From Tamarix chinensis (Eukaryota > Streptophyta > Magnoliopsida > Caryophyllales > Tamaricaceae), in the NCBI GenBank assembly GCA_030549775.1, contig CM060177.1:55120638-55184637 (forward strand): a stretch of DNA of 64,000 nucleotides, given 5' to 3'. How positions within the stretch are numbered: position 1 is the stretch's first letter; every line of letters begins with the position of its first letter. Below, piece after piece: positions 47,585 to 57,900 of this stretch. The notes beneath the pieces were generated by a model that saw only the letters and a program-made list of their open reading frames with translations, ran no database searches and was not told the origin of the DNA. The position numbers were made by a program, and so were the translations under genes.

Positions 47585-49091
47585 GCTCCAATCCTCCATG
47601 CATTGCATTTTCTTTCAGCCACCGAAATTTCTCAGAGTTCTGCATTCTCTTGTCTTCTTCCACACTTCGAGCACTTGCCAATTTCTGTGCACACTCTCCC
47701 GATCTTACCTCTAGCTCTATCTTATTTTAATTATTAAGCATGGCAGAGTTAAATCTTTAGAATAGATTGAGTGGTCAAGTTGAAATTTTCCCTATTTTTT
47801 CCCAATGGTATGTCCTTTTTCTTTTCTATTTCTCATTCAAAATTTTATGAATTTTTTATATAATACTTGAGTTAAGATTTTAATTTTTAAGATTTTAAGA
47901 GTTGAGGTTTTCACATACTTGGAAAATCAATTTTGGAGGGGATTTAACCTAAATCAAGTAAGTCTTGATCTTAAAATGTTAGCATGTATTCCTGCATGAA
48001 AGATGATGCAGTTTATTGGATTATACATGTTGGTATGAAGAAATACAGTTGTATGCATGATTTACATGTTTAATTGACGTACATTGAAGAAAGAGCATGG
48101 AAATGAAGAAGAATAGTCTATGATAATGGTATGGTAAGAAATACATGATAAACTAGCTAGAAATACGTAGGTTGGTGTTGGCACATGTCTGATGTGAGTA
48201 GAAATAATTTTTGTGAAAGAATTTGCATAGAATTTGTGACTTGATGCTATGTTAGGGTAAATTGATTGACCAATTAGGTCAAACCAATCGACTGGTCCCT
48301 AGAAAAATCAATGGTTGACCCAACCCATCCATTAGTTCACTTGTAGAGACCTTGGTATTATTATCTGCTTAAACCCATTAACTGATTTGAAAAAATCGAT
48401 CAACTAGTTTATAAACAATCAACTAGTTTACCTAAACCAATCGACCGATTTGAAGGAAGTGTGGTCTGGTTGAGTTGAACCGATCAACTAGTTAGGCCAG
48501 ACCGATTGATTGATTTGACTGGTTTGCATGATTTGTTGATTTGTGGTTCGAATATGTTTGGGGGTTATGTTTAAGAATATATCATGATTCTAAATGGGAT
48601 GAAATAAAGATTTTAACATGGAGTATGGGCCTAATTAAATCATAACTTATGTCATACATTATAAGTAATGTAAAGGCTAAAGGGGTATTTCACTTGTCAT
48701 TAGTGATAAAATGGGAATAAGAGTAATGGAAATCAGTAAGGGCTTGGATTAAACCCTATGAAGGATATGAAACACATTGGCTAAGAGTAAATGGTAAATC
48801 CACATGGTTTGGGATAATGGAAATAAAAAGGATCAATATGGTTTAGTATGAGATTTACCTTATTTTCTTGTATAGGCCTTGTATCATCACCTATCCTTAT
48901 GAATAAAATACTAATAACTTAAAGTGAATGAAAGTCGAGTTGAGTATGAGTCTGGATTATCCGATCCTCGATTAGCTACTGGGGTTAGCCTACCTTCGGG
49001 TGGGATCCTGAGAGGTCCCTATACCTTACCTACTCTAGACACTAATGATGTACTAAGGGGGTATCAATACTAAAGTGTTTGGTTACCTAGA

Positions 49092-49220
49092 TGGTTGGCT
49101 TCAGCCTAGACTTATGTCTATCTTGGTTGGCTTCGACTTAGACTTATGTCCATTATGATGATTAGCTTCGGCCTAGACTTATGTTCACTTAGTGATTGGC
49201 TTCAGTTTAGAATTTATGTC
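49092..49220. repeat. Tandem array, about 40-bp unit, four copies
   Basis: Units read gattggcttcggcctagactt followed by atgtcc and a spacer. They lie in LTR-D, and the 24361 copy lost this part. Confidence 0.7.
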
Positions 49221-50237
49221 CCTTTTTCGATAGGCTTTCATGGTGTGTGAGACCATATGGTGGAGCACAGTCCATCACTCGATGATATTAAAATATGGTT
49301 ATTAAGTAATTGATAAAATATAAATGATTATTAAGAGAATGGATAATATTTGGAAAGAATGAAAGTAATATTATGATTAGTCGAAAATGAGCAAAGCTGG
49401 TTATTATACTTAGCAAATGGACGACCTATCTATTTGATTATGAATTAGAATATTGATGGATTGACTCACTTATCTCATACTTAAATGAATTATTGGTATA
49501 ACTTGAAGATTTGGTTAATTAAATCAACCCTAAAGGTTGTTGATTTCTCCTTACCATTAAGTGTGTATATGTTTATGTGGAAAAGTGGTGAGTTTATGCA
49601 TGATGTATTTTACTTGTTGGAATTATGCATGACAATATGACTTCATGTACTTTTATCTTTATGTATATATTTGGCATCATCATAATTCTTACTATAATCT
49701 ATACAGTGTATGAAAAACTGGTATACATGTGTACATTAAGGAAAGAACTTAGCTTACTCGGTACGTAGCATACTAATATGACCGTTTGCTCAATCACCTA
49801 CTCATTCCCACGAGTAGAGAACTTTGTGTATATTTTTGGGGATGGTCAGTAAAGGGCCTACCTTTTTGTATCGAGATTGTTGGTAAGGACATCTAAAAGG
49901 TCTTAATGGGGTTCGTGGAGAACCACAGTATTATTTTGGGCCTCGTATCACAACCCATGTTTTGTAATTTCATACTTTCATGTGCATTCTATAACGATTT
50001 AAACAGAACTCGTTAGGGTCGTTTGTTGTAAACATTTTGCAGTCGTTTCAATTAAATTATTATTTGCGCACTATTATTTTAGTATTTTATTGGTTTAACC
50101 TTATATTTGATATGGGATAGATAGCGGACATCTAGCCTGTGTCAGATACAGTGGTAACACCCCATTTTTAAAGTATTTTATACTTCCACAATAGGTTTTG
50201 AATGAAATTTTCGATAATAAAAAATAGGGGTGTTATA

Positions 50238-51500
50238 CACTATTCTTAGTTAGAGTATTTTGAGGATGGTAATGTGGGTAAATAGTCGACCATTACTTAA
50301 AGATTAAGATTTATTTTATCCTTTAAGTCTAGAGTTTGGCTAATCGATATATATAGATTTTTCCCATTTTGTTGTAATGTTTTTTTTTTATTTTTAGTTA
50401 TTTAAACTCTTGGTTGTAATCCATATAGTTTGAATTTTTTATCTCTTATTTATGTATCATATTTATGTCATATGATAGGTTTTACCCACTTTGTTGTAAT
50501 ATTTTGTTATTTTCGATTATTTAAACTCTTGACTTTGTTCCCTATAGTTTGGATTTTGTATCTCCCTTTTGTGTATCATGTGTTATGTGGCATGATAGGC
50601 TTTGCCCACTTTCTTGTAATATTTTATTATTTTTTATTATTTGAACTATTTGATTTGATCCCTATAGTTTAGATTTTGTATCACTCTTTTGTGTATCATA
50701 TTTGCCATCATTATTATTACTATTAGTAGTAGTTAATGCATTCATATGCTTGTTTTGTTTTGTTTTACCTTATATCGAATATGTATTAGGTGATGATCAC
50801 ATATCTCCCATATTTAACATAGATGTGTTATTCTTTGATTTTGTTTTTGAAATTCTTTTGCATTATCTTCAAAATAAAAGAAAAAAAAAATCAATCTTGT
50901 AATATAAGGATGTAATAGATCAAGGTAGAGATTGTCCATTAGCAACAACTAAGAATAAAAATGGATTCGAGAGTTAATTTTGAACACGTGTTTGAAAATG
51001 AAGATAAGGTCCTTATCACTCTCCATTGTCATCCTAACAAGAACCATGCAACCAAATGCAATAGAGGGCTAGACGGCCATTATCGCAGTGTAGTTAGTTG
51101 TCATATGGTAACAATGTAGTAATATTTGGCTTTTTCTCCAATATAATTCATGACCCAAAGAGTCTCCAATATAATGCAATAGAGGGCTATACCGTTTTTT
51201 CTCAAATATACACAACCCATAACCTATGTTTTTTAAAACGGTCCAACCTTAACCTCATTTTACCGATCTAATCTAATCCAAAATTTCAGATTAATCTGAT
51301 TTGTGCATACTCTATCCACCATTCTTGAAGTTCTTTACAAAGACTGGATGTATATATCTCCTAAATAGCGTGACGAGAAAACAAGTAGGCCTTACAATAC
51401 ACTTTTTGGAAATATATAACTATTTACTTGCTCAAAATAATAAAAGGAGAATTTTTTGGTGCAAGATAGCTCACAAACACACACTATCACCAACACCAGC
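50238..51500. other. AT-rich spacer between LTR-D and the RRM gene
   Basis: Apart from a 120-bp tandem repeat (50357-50705), no feature is recognisable. The frames at 50430-50902 come from the tandem repeat and low-complexity sequence. The part near 50940-51240 may be decayed repeat sequence of unknown kind. Confidence 0.4.
50357..50705. repeat. Tandem repeat, about 120-bp unit, three copies
   Basis: Three passes of 'cccactttgttgtaatattttgttatttt..atttaaactcttg..ccctatagtttggattttgtatct..ttgtgtatcatat..atgatagg' start near 50357, 50479 and 50599, with roughly one base in seven differing between copies. It lies outside LTR-D and shows no link to it. Confidence 0.75.
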
Positions 51501-51529
51501 ATCTTTAACTTGAAGAAAAAGGCACAAGA

Positions 51530-53196
51530 CCCACTAGATCAGGGACATTAGTTCCCACATACGGTACAAAGGATGCAGAGTCTTTAAGGTTCAGAAAAAT
51601 CTACATTTAAAAGTAGAAAAAGGTCCTTGAAATTAAAATTTTCAATATACAGTAACTTATCCATGGCACAACGGTAGGCAACAGAAGTAAATTAGCAATC
51701 TGAAAAGTTTCGGCTAAAAGTCCAACTTTTCACCAAGACTATTTTTTCCCCAGTTACTCAATAGGACGAGAGAGAAGAAAATTGCAGGACCCTGTAACAC
51801 CTACGATCCTGGAATTCTTACATGCATGCATCCTTCCCCTTCAATTTCCCCCCTTTTTCTCCTTTTTCTTCCTTCCCGCATATTGATTTACATGTCACAA
51901 AATCCAACCACGGAAAAAGAAAAACTTATATGAAAAGCTGAAACTTGCATATTTATAACACTCTTTAATGACTGATTTACCTTAATTTAAAAGGATAATT
52001 GAATCACTTGTACTTCTCCTAGAAGCTGAAATCACAATCCAGTTTGCTGGTAATCTGTAATGACCTTTTCAGTGTCTGAATGATCCTCTCCTATGCAGCA
52101 GTCCTTGGAGCATATGACAAAAAACATATCAGGTCAGGAGGGAAATCAATAACAATAATAAAACGTAAATTGAAAAATAGGAATCCTCCTACATAACCGC
52201 CATAAGGATGGTACATCATACATCTCTCAAAAAAGGAATGGTGAAATGTCGGCACAAGGCTACAATAGCTCCCAACTTAGCTTCTTTATTTTTGTTTTCC
52301 CCTTTATTTATGTCACCAGGGACAGAAGATAAACCCGTTCTATTAGATCCAAAAACAGCGATGCCAAATATCAACTACCAAATAAGACATACAAGGGGTT
52401 TAAGCTTTAACCTACAAAATCAAAAAAACCAGACCACAAACAGCAATATGGTCTCATTCTTTTATCCGTAAACCAGGTCAGCTGCTAGTCTAACTTGAAT
52501 AAAACTGGAAGTCAAACCACAAATCTTTTCAGCTTTCATGAGACCTTATAGATGATTCAGGTGGAGTGATTTATGAACAGATATTGTCATATCACTGTAC
52601 CTTAGAGCTATTCATTCATAAGACCTTTCAGCCAAAAGGAAGCAGGGACCAACTGTGAACAGAATAATTCTCAGAACTTGGATGGAATGAAGAAATCGAG
52701 TTACAGGCATAAGAAATTTAAGTAATAAGAAACTCACGCACACTAACAACAGCATGACTTTACAAGGCCTAAGAATTTATGTAGAATTTTTCAAAGATAA
52801 ACATTGTGGATAATTCACAAAATCAACAATGATCTTGCAATACCGCACCTACATACTTGAAACATGAAATGGCTATGGACCTGGATGCATGATCTGAAAC
52901 TGCTAGACTCAGCCAGATATTCAAAGCATAACTTGATTCGTATTCACCTTTGCAAAGACATTTGGATGCGAATGTTAAAGGCAGACTTGAACCTCATGAT
53001 ATGATAAAAATAAAAATAAAAAAACCAACTGAACAGCAAATAAGGATGTGACATACAACAGCATAATTCTAATCACACTGAGATAAGTACATGTGTGGAT
53101 TAAAAAAACTGCTATAATCTGTTCAGCAGAGACAAGATTAATGCATACATAAGCAAGCATGTTAAAGACTTTGTACCTTCATCAGATGTCTACTGT
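51530..53196 (-). other. Probable 3' untranslated region of the RRM gene, possibly with an intron
   Basis: The stop codon of the RRM gene lies at 53197-53199. Downstream on the - strand, CATCTGATGAAG is followed by GTACAAAG, a weak 5' splice-site candidate (boundary near 53177). A T-rich run and GCTCCAAG before GACTGCTGCATAGG, near 52105-52120, could be the matching acceptor, with an untranslated exon below it. This region is only mildly AT-rich and free of LTR motifs, consistent with gene sequence. The exact 3' end cannot be placed. The 87-residue frame at 52208-52471 shows no known domain. Confidence 0.35.
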
Positions 53197-55533
53197 TCAT
53201 ATCCTACTATCTACCAGCATAAAGTGGGTTTTTTTCTGGGCAGCATCTGAAGCCACATTTCCTAGGCCAAATTCAAACGAACCAGGTGGAACCTGCAAGT
53301 CTAGGGATGATGGAAGCCAAGATAAGTCACTCTTATCACCATATAAAGTCTCCAAATCAGCATCATATTCATCTTTCAGTACACCATATGACGATGTAGC
53401 TCGTGTACTACTACGGTTTCTCAACGAGCCTCCAGAACCAGAATCTAGAATGACATCTTCATGACCATAGCTTACACCAGAAACATTAAAGCCAGAACCA
53501 ACCCCTCCAACCGGACCTGTAACTGAAGAAGATCCCCAAATTACTTCATTGCTATTAAGAGCACCTGCTCCAATACCTCCACTTTTAAACCCCATAGGAG
53601 AACTATAATTTGTGGAAAATGTAGGATTGTTTGAGTGCCCGATGCCCCACAAACTCCATGCTGAATTAAAAGTAGAACCACTGCCACCACTTGCCCCATC
53701 ATAGTCCACAAAGTTACCAGCCCTTTTAACATTTGCATCATACAATGCATTCAATCCACGTTCATAGCTTAAACTAGAAATGAGGCTTGCAGTGTCTGAA
53801 TTGTTTGGGCTCATTCTTCTCTCAAAGTTTAATCCTGTACCATAACTAGGGCTGAGTGAACGGAATCCATTTTGGGCAACTGAAGCTGGACTATGCTTAT
53901 AATCAACTCTAACTCCATAACCTCCCACTAAGCTAGGGCTAAATCCTTGTAAGTAGCCATTGAAGAAGCTAGCAACTTTATTTGCACCATAGTTAAATCC
54001 ACTCCGGTGACCACGGTTTGGCCCAGGAAATAATTCTTTTGGAACAGCCCGCTTGACCTCAACCATTTTTCCATGAAGCTCATGAAAAGATTTGACTAGT
54101 ATTCTCTCCACTGCATCCTCTGAATCGTAAGTAATAAATCCAAAGCCTCTTGGCCTTTGAGTGTTGTGATCATACATGACTACAACATCAGTGATTGATC
54201 CAAACTGATAAAAGTACCTTTTTAATTCACTCTCTGTTACAGTAGATGCTAAGCCTCCAACAAATATCTTCTTTGTGCGAGCAGGGCCTGGTGATCCATG
54301 AACACTGGGATTCACTTTGCTAGGAAAGTGTTGATCATCTCTGGGAACTGCCTTCTTTGCCTCAACCTGAGTACAATGATTAATAAAAATGCTTATTTTA
54401 ATGTTAGCAGAATTAGTAAAATGATGTCTAAATTATAAGTGTTCTACCCATCCTAATGCGCTAAAGACTCGCAACTTTAAAGGAATTGTTTGCTCAGCGA
54501 TCACACGTAAGATTCTACACATATGACAAAAGTATAAGCAGCGAACAAAATCTCAGAAATTGGTTGTCACTTTTCCATGAGCTGTGATTCATTCATTGCC
54601 TTAGCCTTTAAGCATCATGATCACAAAGAAAGCAAACCTACTTACCATCAACTAACATTATTGCCAGATGATCACTAGATTTGCAACTCATAGATTGGTA
54701 TTCAACATGATTATGTGAACTGCAAAGCCTGAAAATAATTAGTGTCTCCCAAAGTCAAGGATATCTAGTCCTTGTCATATTTCTTCCATGCTTATTAGCC
54801 TTTGAGCAGCATCATGATCACAACATGGATGAATATTCCTCAACAATTAAGTAAATTTACTTACCAACCACTAACATTATTGTGAACAAGCACTAGATTT
54901 GTGAGTCAAGGGTTGGTATTCAACCAGATTATGTGAACCACAAATCTGAAAACAGTTATTGTCATCCAAAGTCAGGATCTCTAGTCATTTTCATAGTTCT
55001 TTCTCAAGCACAGCAATAATAAGCTACAGAAGATAAGATCAACTATAAATGTTGTTTCGCTATGGATTTTCTGATAGCTACTGGAACAATCTAAAGGTCT
55101 TAAATCTACTGAAACATTGCATATTAACGTCTCGCGGAAAGCAGGTACACAGAAATGCTTGGGTTCTCCCACACTAAAGACCACACATACATGGCATCGA
55201 AATATTTTAGATGGAGTGCTGGCACAACAGAAGGACCTAATTTTGCAGCATCAACTTGTGTAATTCGATGCAAGATCTGAATGCACTTACAGCTCTACCA
55301 TCTAACAAGTGCTTTTGTTTAATAACTCTCTCAGCCACAGCAGGGTCGGCAAAAATGACAAACCCAAAACCACGAGCACGCCCAGTATTCCGATCCTTCA
55401 TTATCACAGCTTCCACAACTTCGCCAAATGCTCGGAAATAGTCTCTAAGACGCTTTTCATTCGTTTCCCATGCAATTCCACCTATGAAAAGCTTTCCTGG
55501 ATCCATTCTACTGTCTGCGAATGCCATTTCCAT
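53197..55533 (-). CDS. RNA-binding protein with two RRMs, plant hnRNP 1/Musashi-like, 470 residues
   Basis: Two coding exons: 55533-55291 (residues 1-81) and 54366-53197 (82-470 plus TGA), joined by GT-AG splicing (GCT|GTAAGT; CTCAG|GTTGAG) with the frame kept between codons. RRM1 spans about 14-90, with RNP2 LFIGGI (15-20) and RNP1 RGFGFVIF (54-61). The linker VEAKKAVPRDDQ leads to RRM2 at about 114-191, with RNP2 IFVGGL (115-120) and RNP1 RGFGFITY (154-161), then VEVKRAVPKELF. The remaining 270 residues are rich in Gly, Ser, Asn and Tyr, a low-complexity tail of the sort that drives protein contacts in hnRNPs. The family binds pre-mRNA or mRNA, in nucleus or cytoplasm. The start is the first ATG after the putative acceptor at 55562, with a second ATG two codons later. 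The protein ends soon after FGLGN.ASD, and the last ten residues do not resemble the family's usual tail (see findings). This is the only convincing host gene here. Confidence 0.93.
54367..55290 (-). other. Intron 2 of the RRM gene
   Basis: A 924-base intron between RRM1 and the linker, with donor GTAAGT at 55290-55285 and acceptor CAG ending at 54367. This position, after the codon for Ala in DGRAVEAK, recurs in plant members of the family as far as I recall. The intron contains a direct duplication (54601-54782 and 54795-54994). Confidence 0.85.
54601..54994. repeat. Direct duplication inside intron 2, period about 194 bp
   Basis: Both copies run ttagcctttragca..catcatgatcacaa..acttacca..actaacattattg..cactagatttg..ggtattcaac..gattatgtgaac..caaa..ctgaaaa..agt..gtc..ccaaagtca.gga..tctagtc..tcat. 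Copy 1 starts at 54601 and copy 2 at 54795, with scattered substitutions and a small insertion. Each carries a GGTAAGT donor-like site on the gene's strand. Confidence 0.8.
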
Positions 55534-55562
55534 CACAGCCCATGTCTTAGATTCTTCACAAA
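55534..55562 (-). other. End of 5' untranslated leader in coding exon 1
   Basis: The exon begins after TTTTCTAG (acceptor) and has 29 bases before the ATG. An in-frame TAA upstream of the acceptor shows that the protein cannot extend further without another splice. Confidence 0.6.
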
Positions 55563-56049
55563 CTAGAAAAGTACCAAATTTTTAGATTAAGAGCATTGTA
55601 TGCATACACAAAGAATAAGTCAAAATCAAATATCAGTGTATACATTGGATCCAATAAAATAAAATAAAAATAAACTCGTAGCAGATTAAATAAACTGATT
55701 GATAATTCTCTAATAATCATTAGTTTCCCTATGCAATACGCTTTTCAAGGTATCCTCCAAAGAATATTAACCCCTCCACCCCCGCTGCTCCCCCCCCCTT
55801 CCAAATTATAAATTGAAAAAAGAACTAGCAAACGAGCATGCCCAAAATTGGAGAATTATGACCTTGGATTACTAATGGGCATTACTTCAGTTCGAAGGGC
55901 ATAGATCTTTCATCGGTCATCAACCAATCAATGATCAATCCAAAAAAATCTCAAATATCATTAGAAGGAATCAAATAGTTTAAAATTGTATCGTAAAATC
56001 AACCAGAACTTGAGAGCTTTAAGGAATATAAAAAAGCTAAAACATTTAC
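55563..56049 (-). other. Intron 1 (in the 5' untranslated region) of the RRM gene
   Basis: A 487-base AT-rich interval with GTAAATG at its 5' end (56049 downward) and TTTTCTAG at its 3' end. It is proposed because RRM1's exon has a good acceptor and a transcript-like leader lies upstream. Leader introns are common in plant RNA-binding genes. Not proven by sequence alone. Confidence 0.55.
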
Positions 56050-56440
56050 CGATTTGAGAACAATCAAGATAAATTTTTGTTATTTATATTTTCTGTTCCC
56101 CGATGTTTCAAGATCCGATAGGAGGCATAAAAAAACACAGAGAGCGAAAGGCCTCCTTCATTCCCCTGTCTCTTCTCCAATTGATTGTTCTTAGGAGAGA
56201 GCTGTGGTGAATATGATGATTCAAATGAGATTTTAGACAGAGGGCAGAAGAATATGTGGAAGACAAAATGGATTTTCCTCTTCAACACCAATAATAAAAA
56301 CGAGCATAGATATAGAGAGAGAGGACAAAAGAGAGGCCAGGGGAAGGAGAGGGGGCACGGAGAGGTAGCTTTTGCTATCCTCTCGTGTAGAAGAGAGGAA
56401 GCGAAGAAAGATGGTGACTGCCCGTTTTTAAGTTCAGAAA
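56050..56440 (-). other. Putative 5' untranslated exon of the RRM gene
   Basis: On the - strand this is pyrimidine-rich at its start (ctctcttttgtcctctctct), typical of plant transcript leaders, and ends ..CTCAAATCG before GTAAATG. The start is estimated: no firm TATA box is placed, though TA-rich sequence lies at 56588-56610. The frames at 56064-56445 are treated as untranslated. Confidence 0.5.
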
Positions 56441-57900
56441 TTTGAAAATATGGCGTGTTTTCTTCTTCTTCTTTTTTTCTTTTTTTTTATTTGTCCATAA
56501 TATCTCCGGGTAGTAGTTTTACAGAGTTAAGTGAATCTAGTTCTTGGTTCGGTAGTCACTAGTCAGAGTCCTCGTCCTTAAACAAATATATATATATATA
56601 TATATATTTAAGTTTTTATACAAATTATTATTTAAAATATTAAGATAAAATTTTCTAATTATTATTAGATTTAGAAAATTTAATGGTCGAAATTAAAATA
56701 ATTTTAAATTAGATATTTACTAGATCTCGATCATTAATCAAAAACTAATCTAATGGTTAAGATTGGTTCCTATATATATATATATATATCAAATTTATTA
56801 TAATTTTATTTAATTTTTTATAATTTTATAAAATTTATTTATGTATATATATTTTATAATAATATGTTATTCCAACAATATTAAAATATTATTTAAAAAG
56901 TTGATATAACTATTTTAAAATATTTAACTTTTTACTTAAAAAATTAACCAAATATGCAAAATAAATTATATAAAATATAAATATATTATGTATTTACATA
57001 GATTATTTAAAAAATTTAAATTAATTAGACCAATTTAGAATTAATTTTTCCACTAGATTTAATTGATCTAGGCCGGTATAAACTTTTTTAAATATAAGTT
57101 TAAGTAATATTTACTGATTTGGATTATCAATCCCAACTAAAAGGTTCTATATTCTACCTTTTTATCAAAAATAAATAAATAAACTTTATATATATTAAAA
57201 ATCATCCCCTATTGAGAATTAAAAAAATATCCTAATTTTCTAAAATATTTATATTAGTTTTTATCTGTCCATTGATATTAGTTTATCCTACTTACTAATA
57301 ATAGTTTTCTAAACAAGAACCATAAATAAATAATATTTTTTAAAATGTCACCACATTTTTGCTTGACACTCAAATATTAAGGGTGTGTTTATTTTGAAAA
57401 ATTAATTTTTTATTTTTCGTTTTTAGCATTTTATGGAAAACAATAAAACAATTCTTCATAAACAATTAAAAAATATATAATTTTTATTTATATTATAAAA
57501 CTCTCTTTTAATTTTAAAAAATTTAAATTATAACATTCTTCTTTGAGAATAGATAATGCTGACACTATGATGAGATTAATAATTACCAATATTATTCATC
57601 ATAAGATTATTAATTTCAATAATAATAGTATTTTTATTATTAATTTTAACAACAAAAACAACAACAATAACAACAATAATAACAATAATAATACTTACAA
57701 TAATCATGATAAAAGCAATATTAAAATTAAAATTAATAATAATAAGAATAATATTAATATTAATAGTAATAATCATAATAATATTGTTATTACTAACAAT
57801 GATGATGATGATATTATTATTATTATTATTATTATTATTACTAACAATAATCTTTTGTTATGTTTAGCTATCTAGTTTGTATTACTGCTCTCTTTGATTT
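56441..57900. other. AT-rich upstream spacer with TA and AAT/ATT microsatellites
   Basis: Beyond the probable promoter of the RRM gene: CT runs (56461-56490), (TA)n at 56586-56608 and 56770-56789, then long AT-rich sequence. At 57543-57850 runs of AAT, AAC, GAT and ATT follow one another. The 110-residue Asn/Ile frame at 57543-57875 is a microsatellite read. No other feature was seen. Confidence 0.6.
57645..57850. repeat. Trinucleotide microsatellites (AAC/AAT, then GAT/ATT)
   Basis: Impure AAC/AAT repeats at 57650-57700 and a pure ATT run at about 57813-57841. Confidence 0.9.

Larger units (their letters stand above)
46793..50237 (+). mobile_element. LTR-D, long solo-like LTR (3.4 kb)
   Basis: It starts TGTAATACCTCACACTTTTG and ends AAAATAGGGGTGTTATA. 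Both ends are the complement of the chromovirus LTR at 24361-26006, and 49455-49860 matches the truncated LTR at 35852-36645. No pol lies beside it on either side, so it is probably a solo LTR. It holds two clusters of ACTAGT-type motifs (46945-47100, 48250-48540), a TATA box (47577) with a C/T-rich leader (47585-47830), and a 40-bp tandem array (49092-49220). A target duplication is not clear (tccta / cacta). Confidence 0.75.

Noticed and set aside
50430..50902. Hydrophobic repeat protein of 80 residues plus a second frame
   Set aside because: The apparent protein repeat comes from the 120-bp DNA tandem repeat. There are no flanking gene signals.
57543..57875. Asn/Ile-rich open frame of 110 residues
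   Set aside because: It is a translation of AAT/AAC/ATT microsatellites, not a gene.
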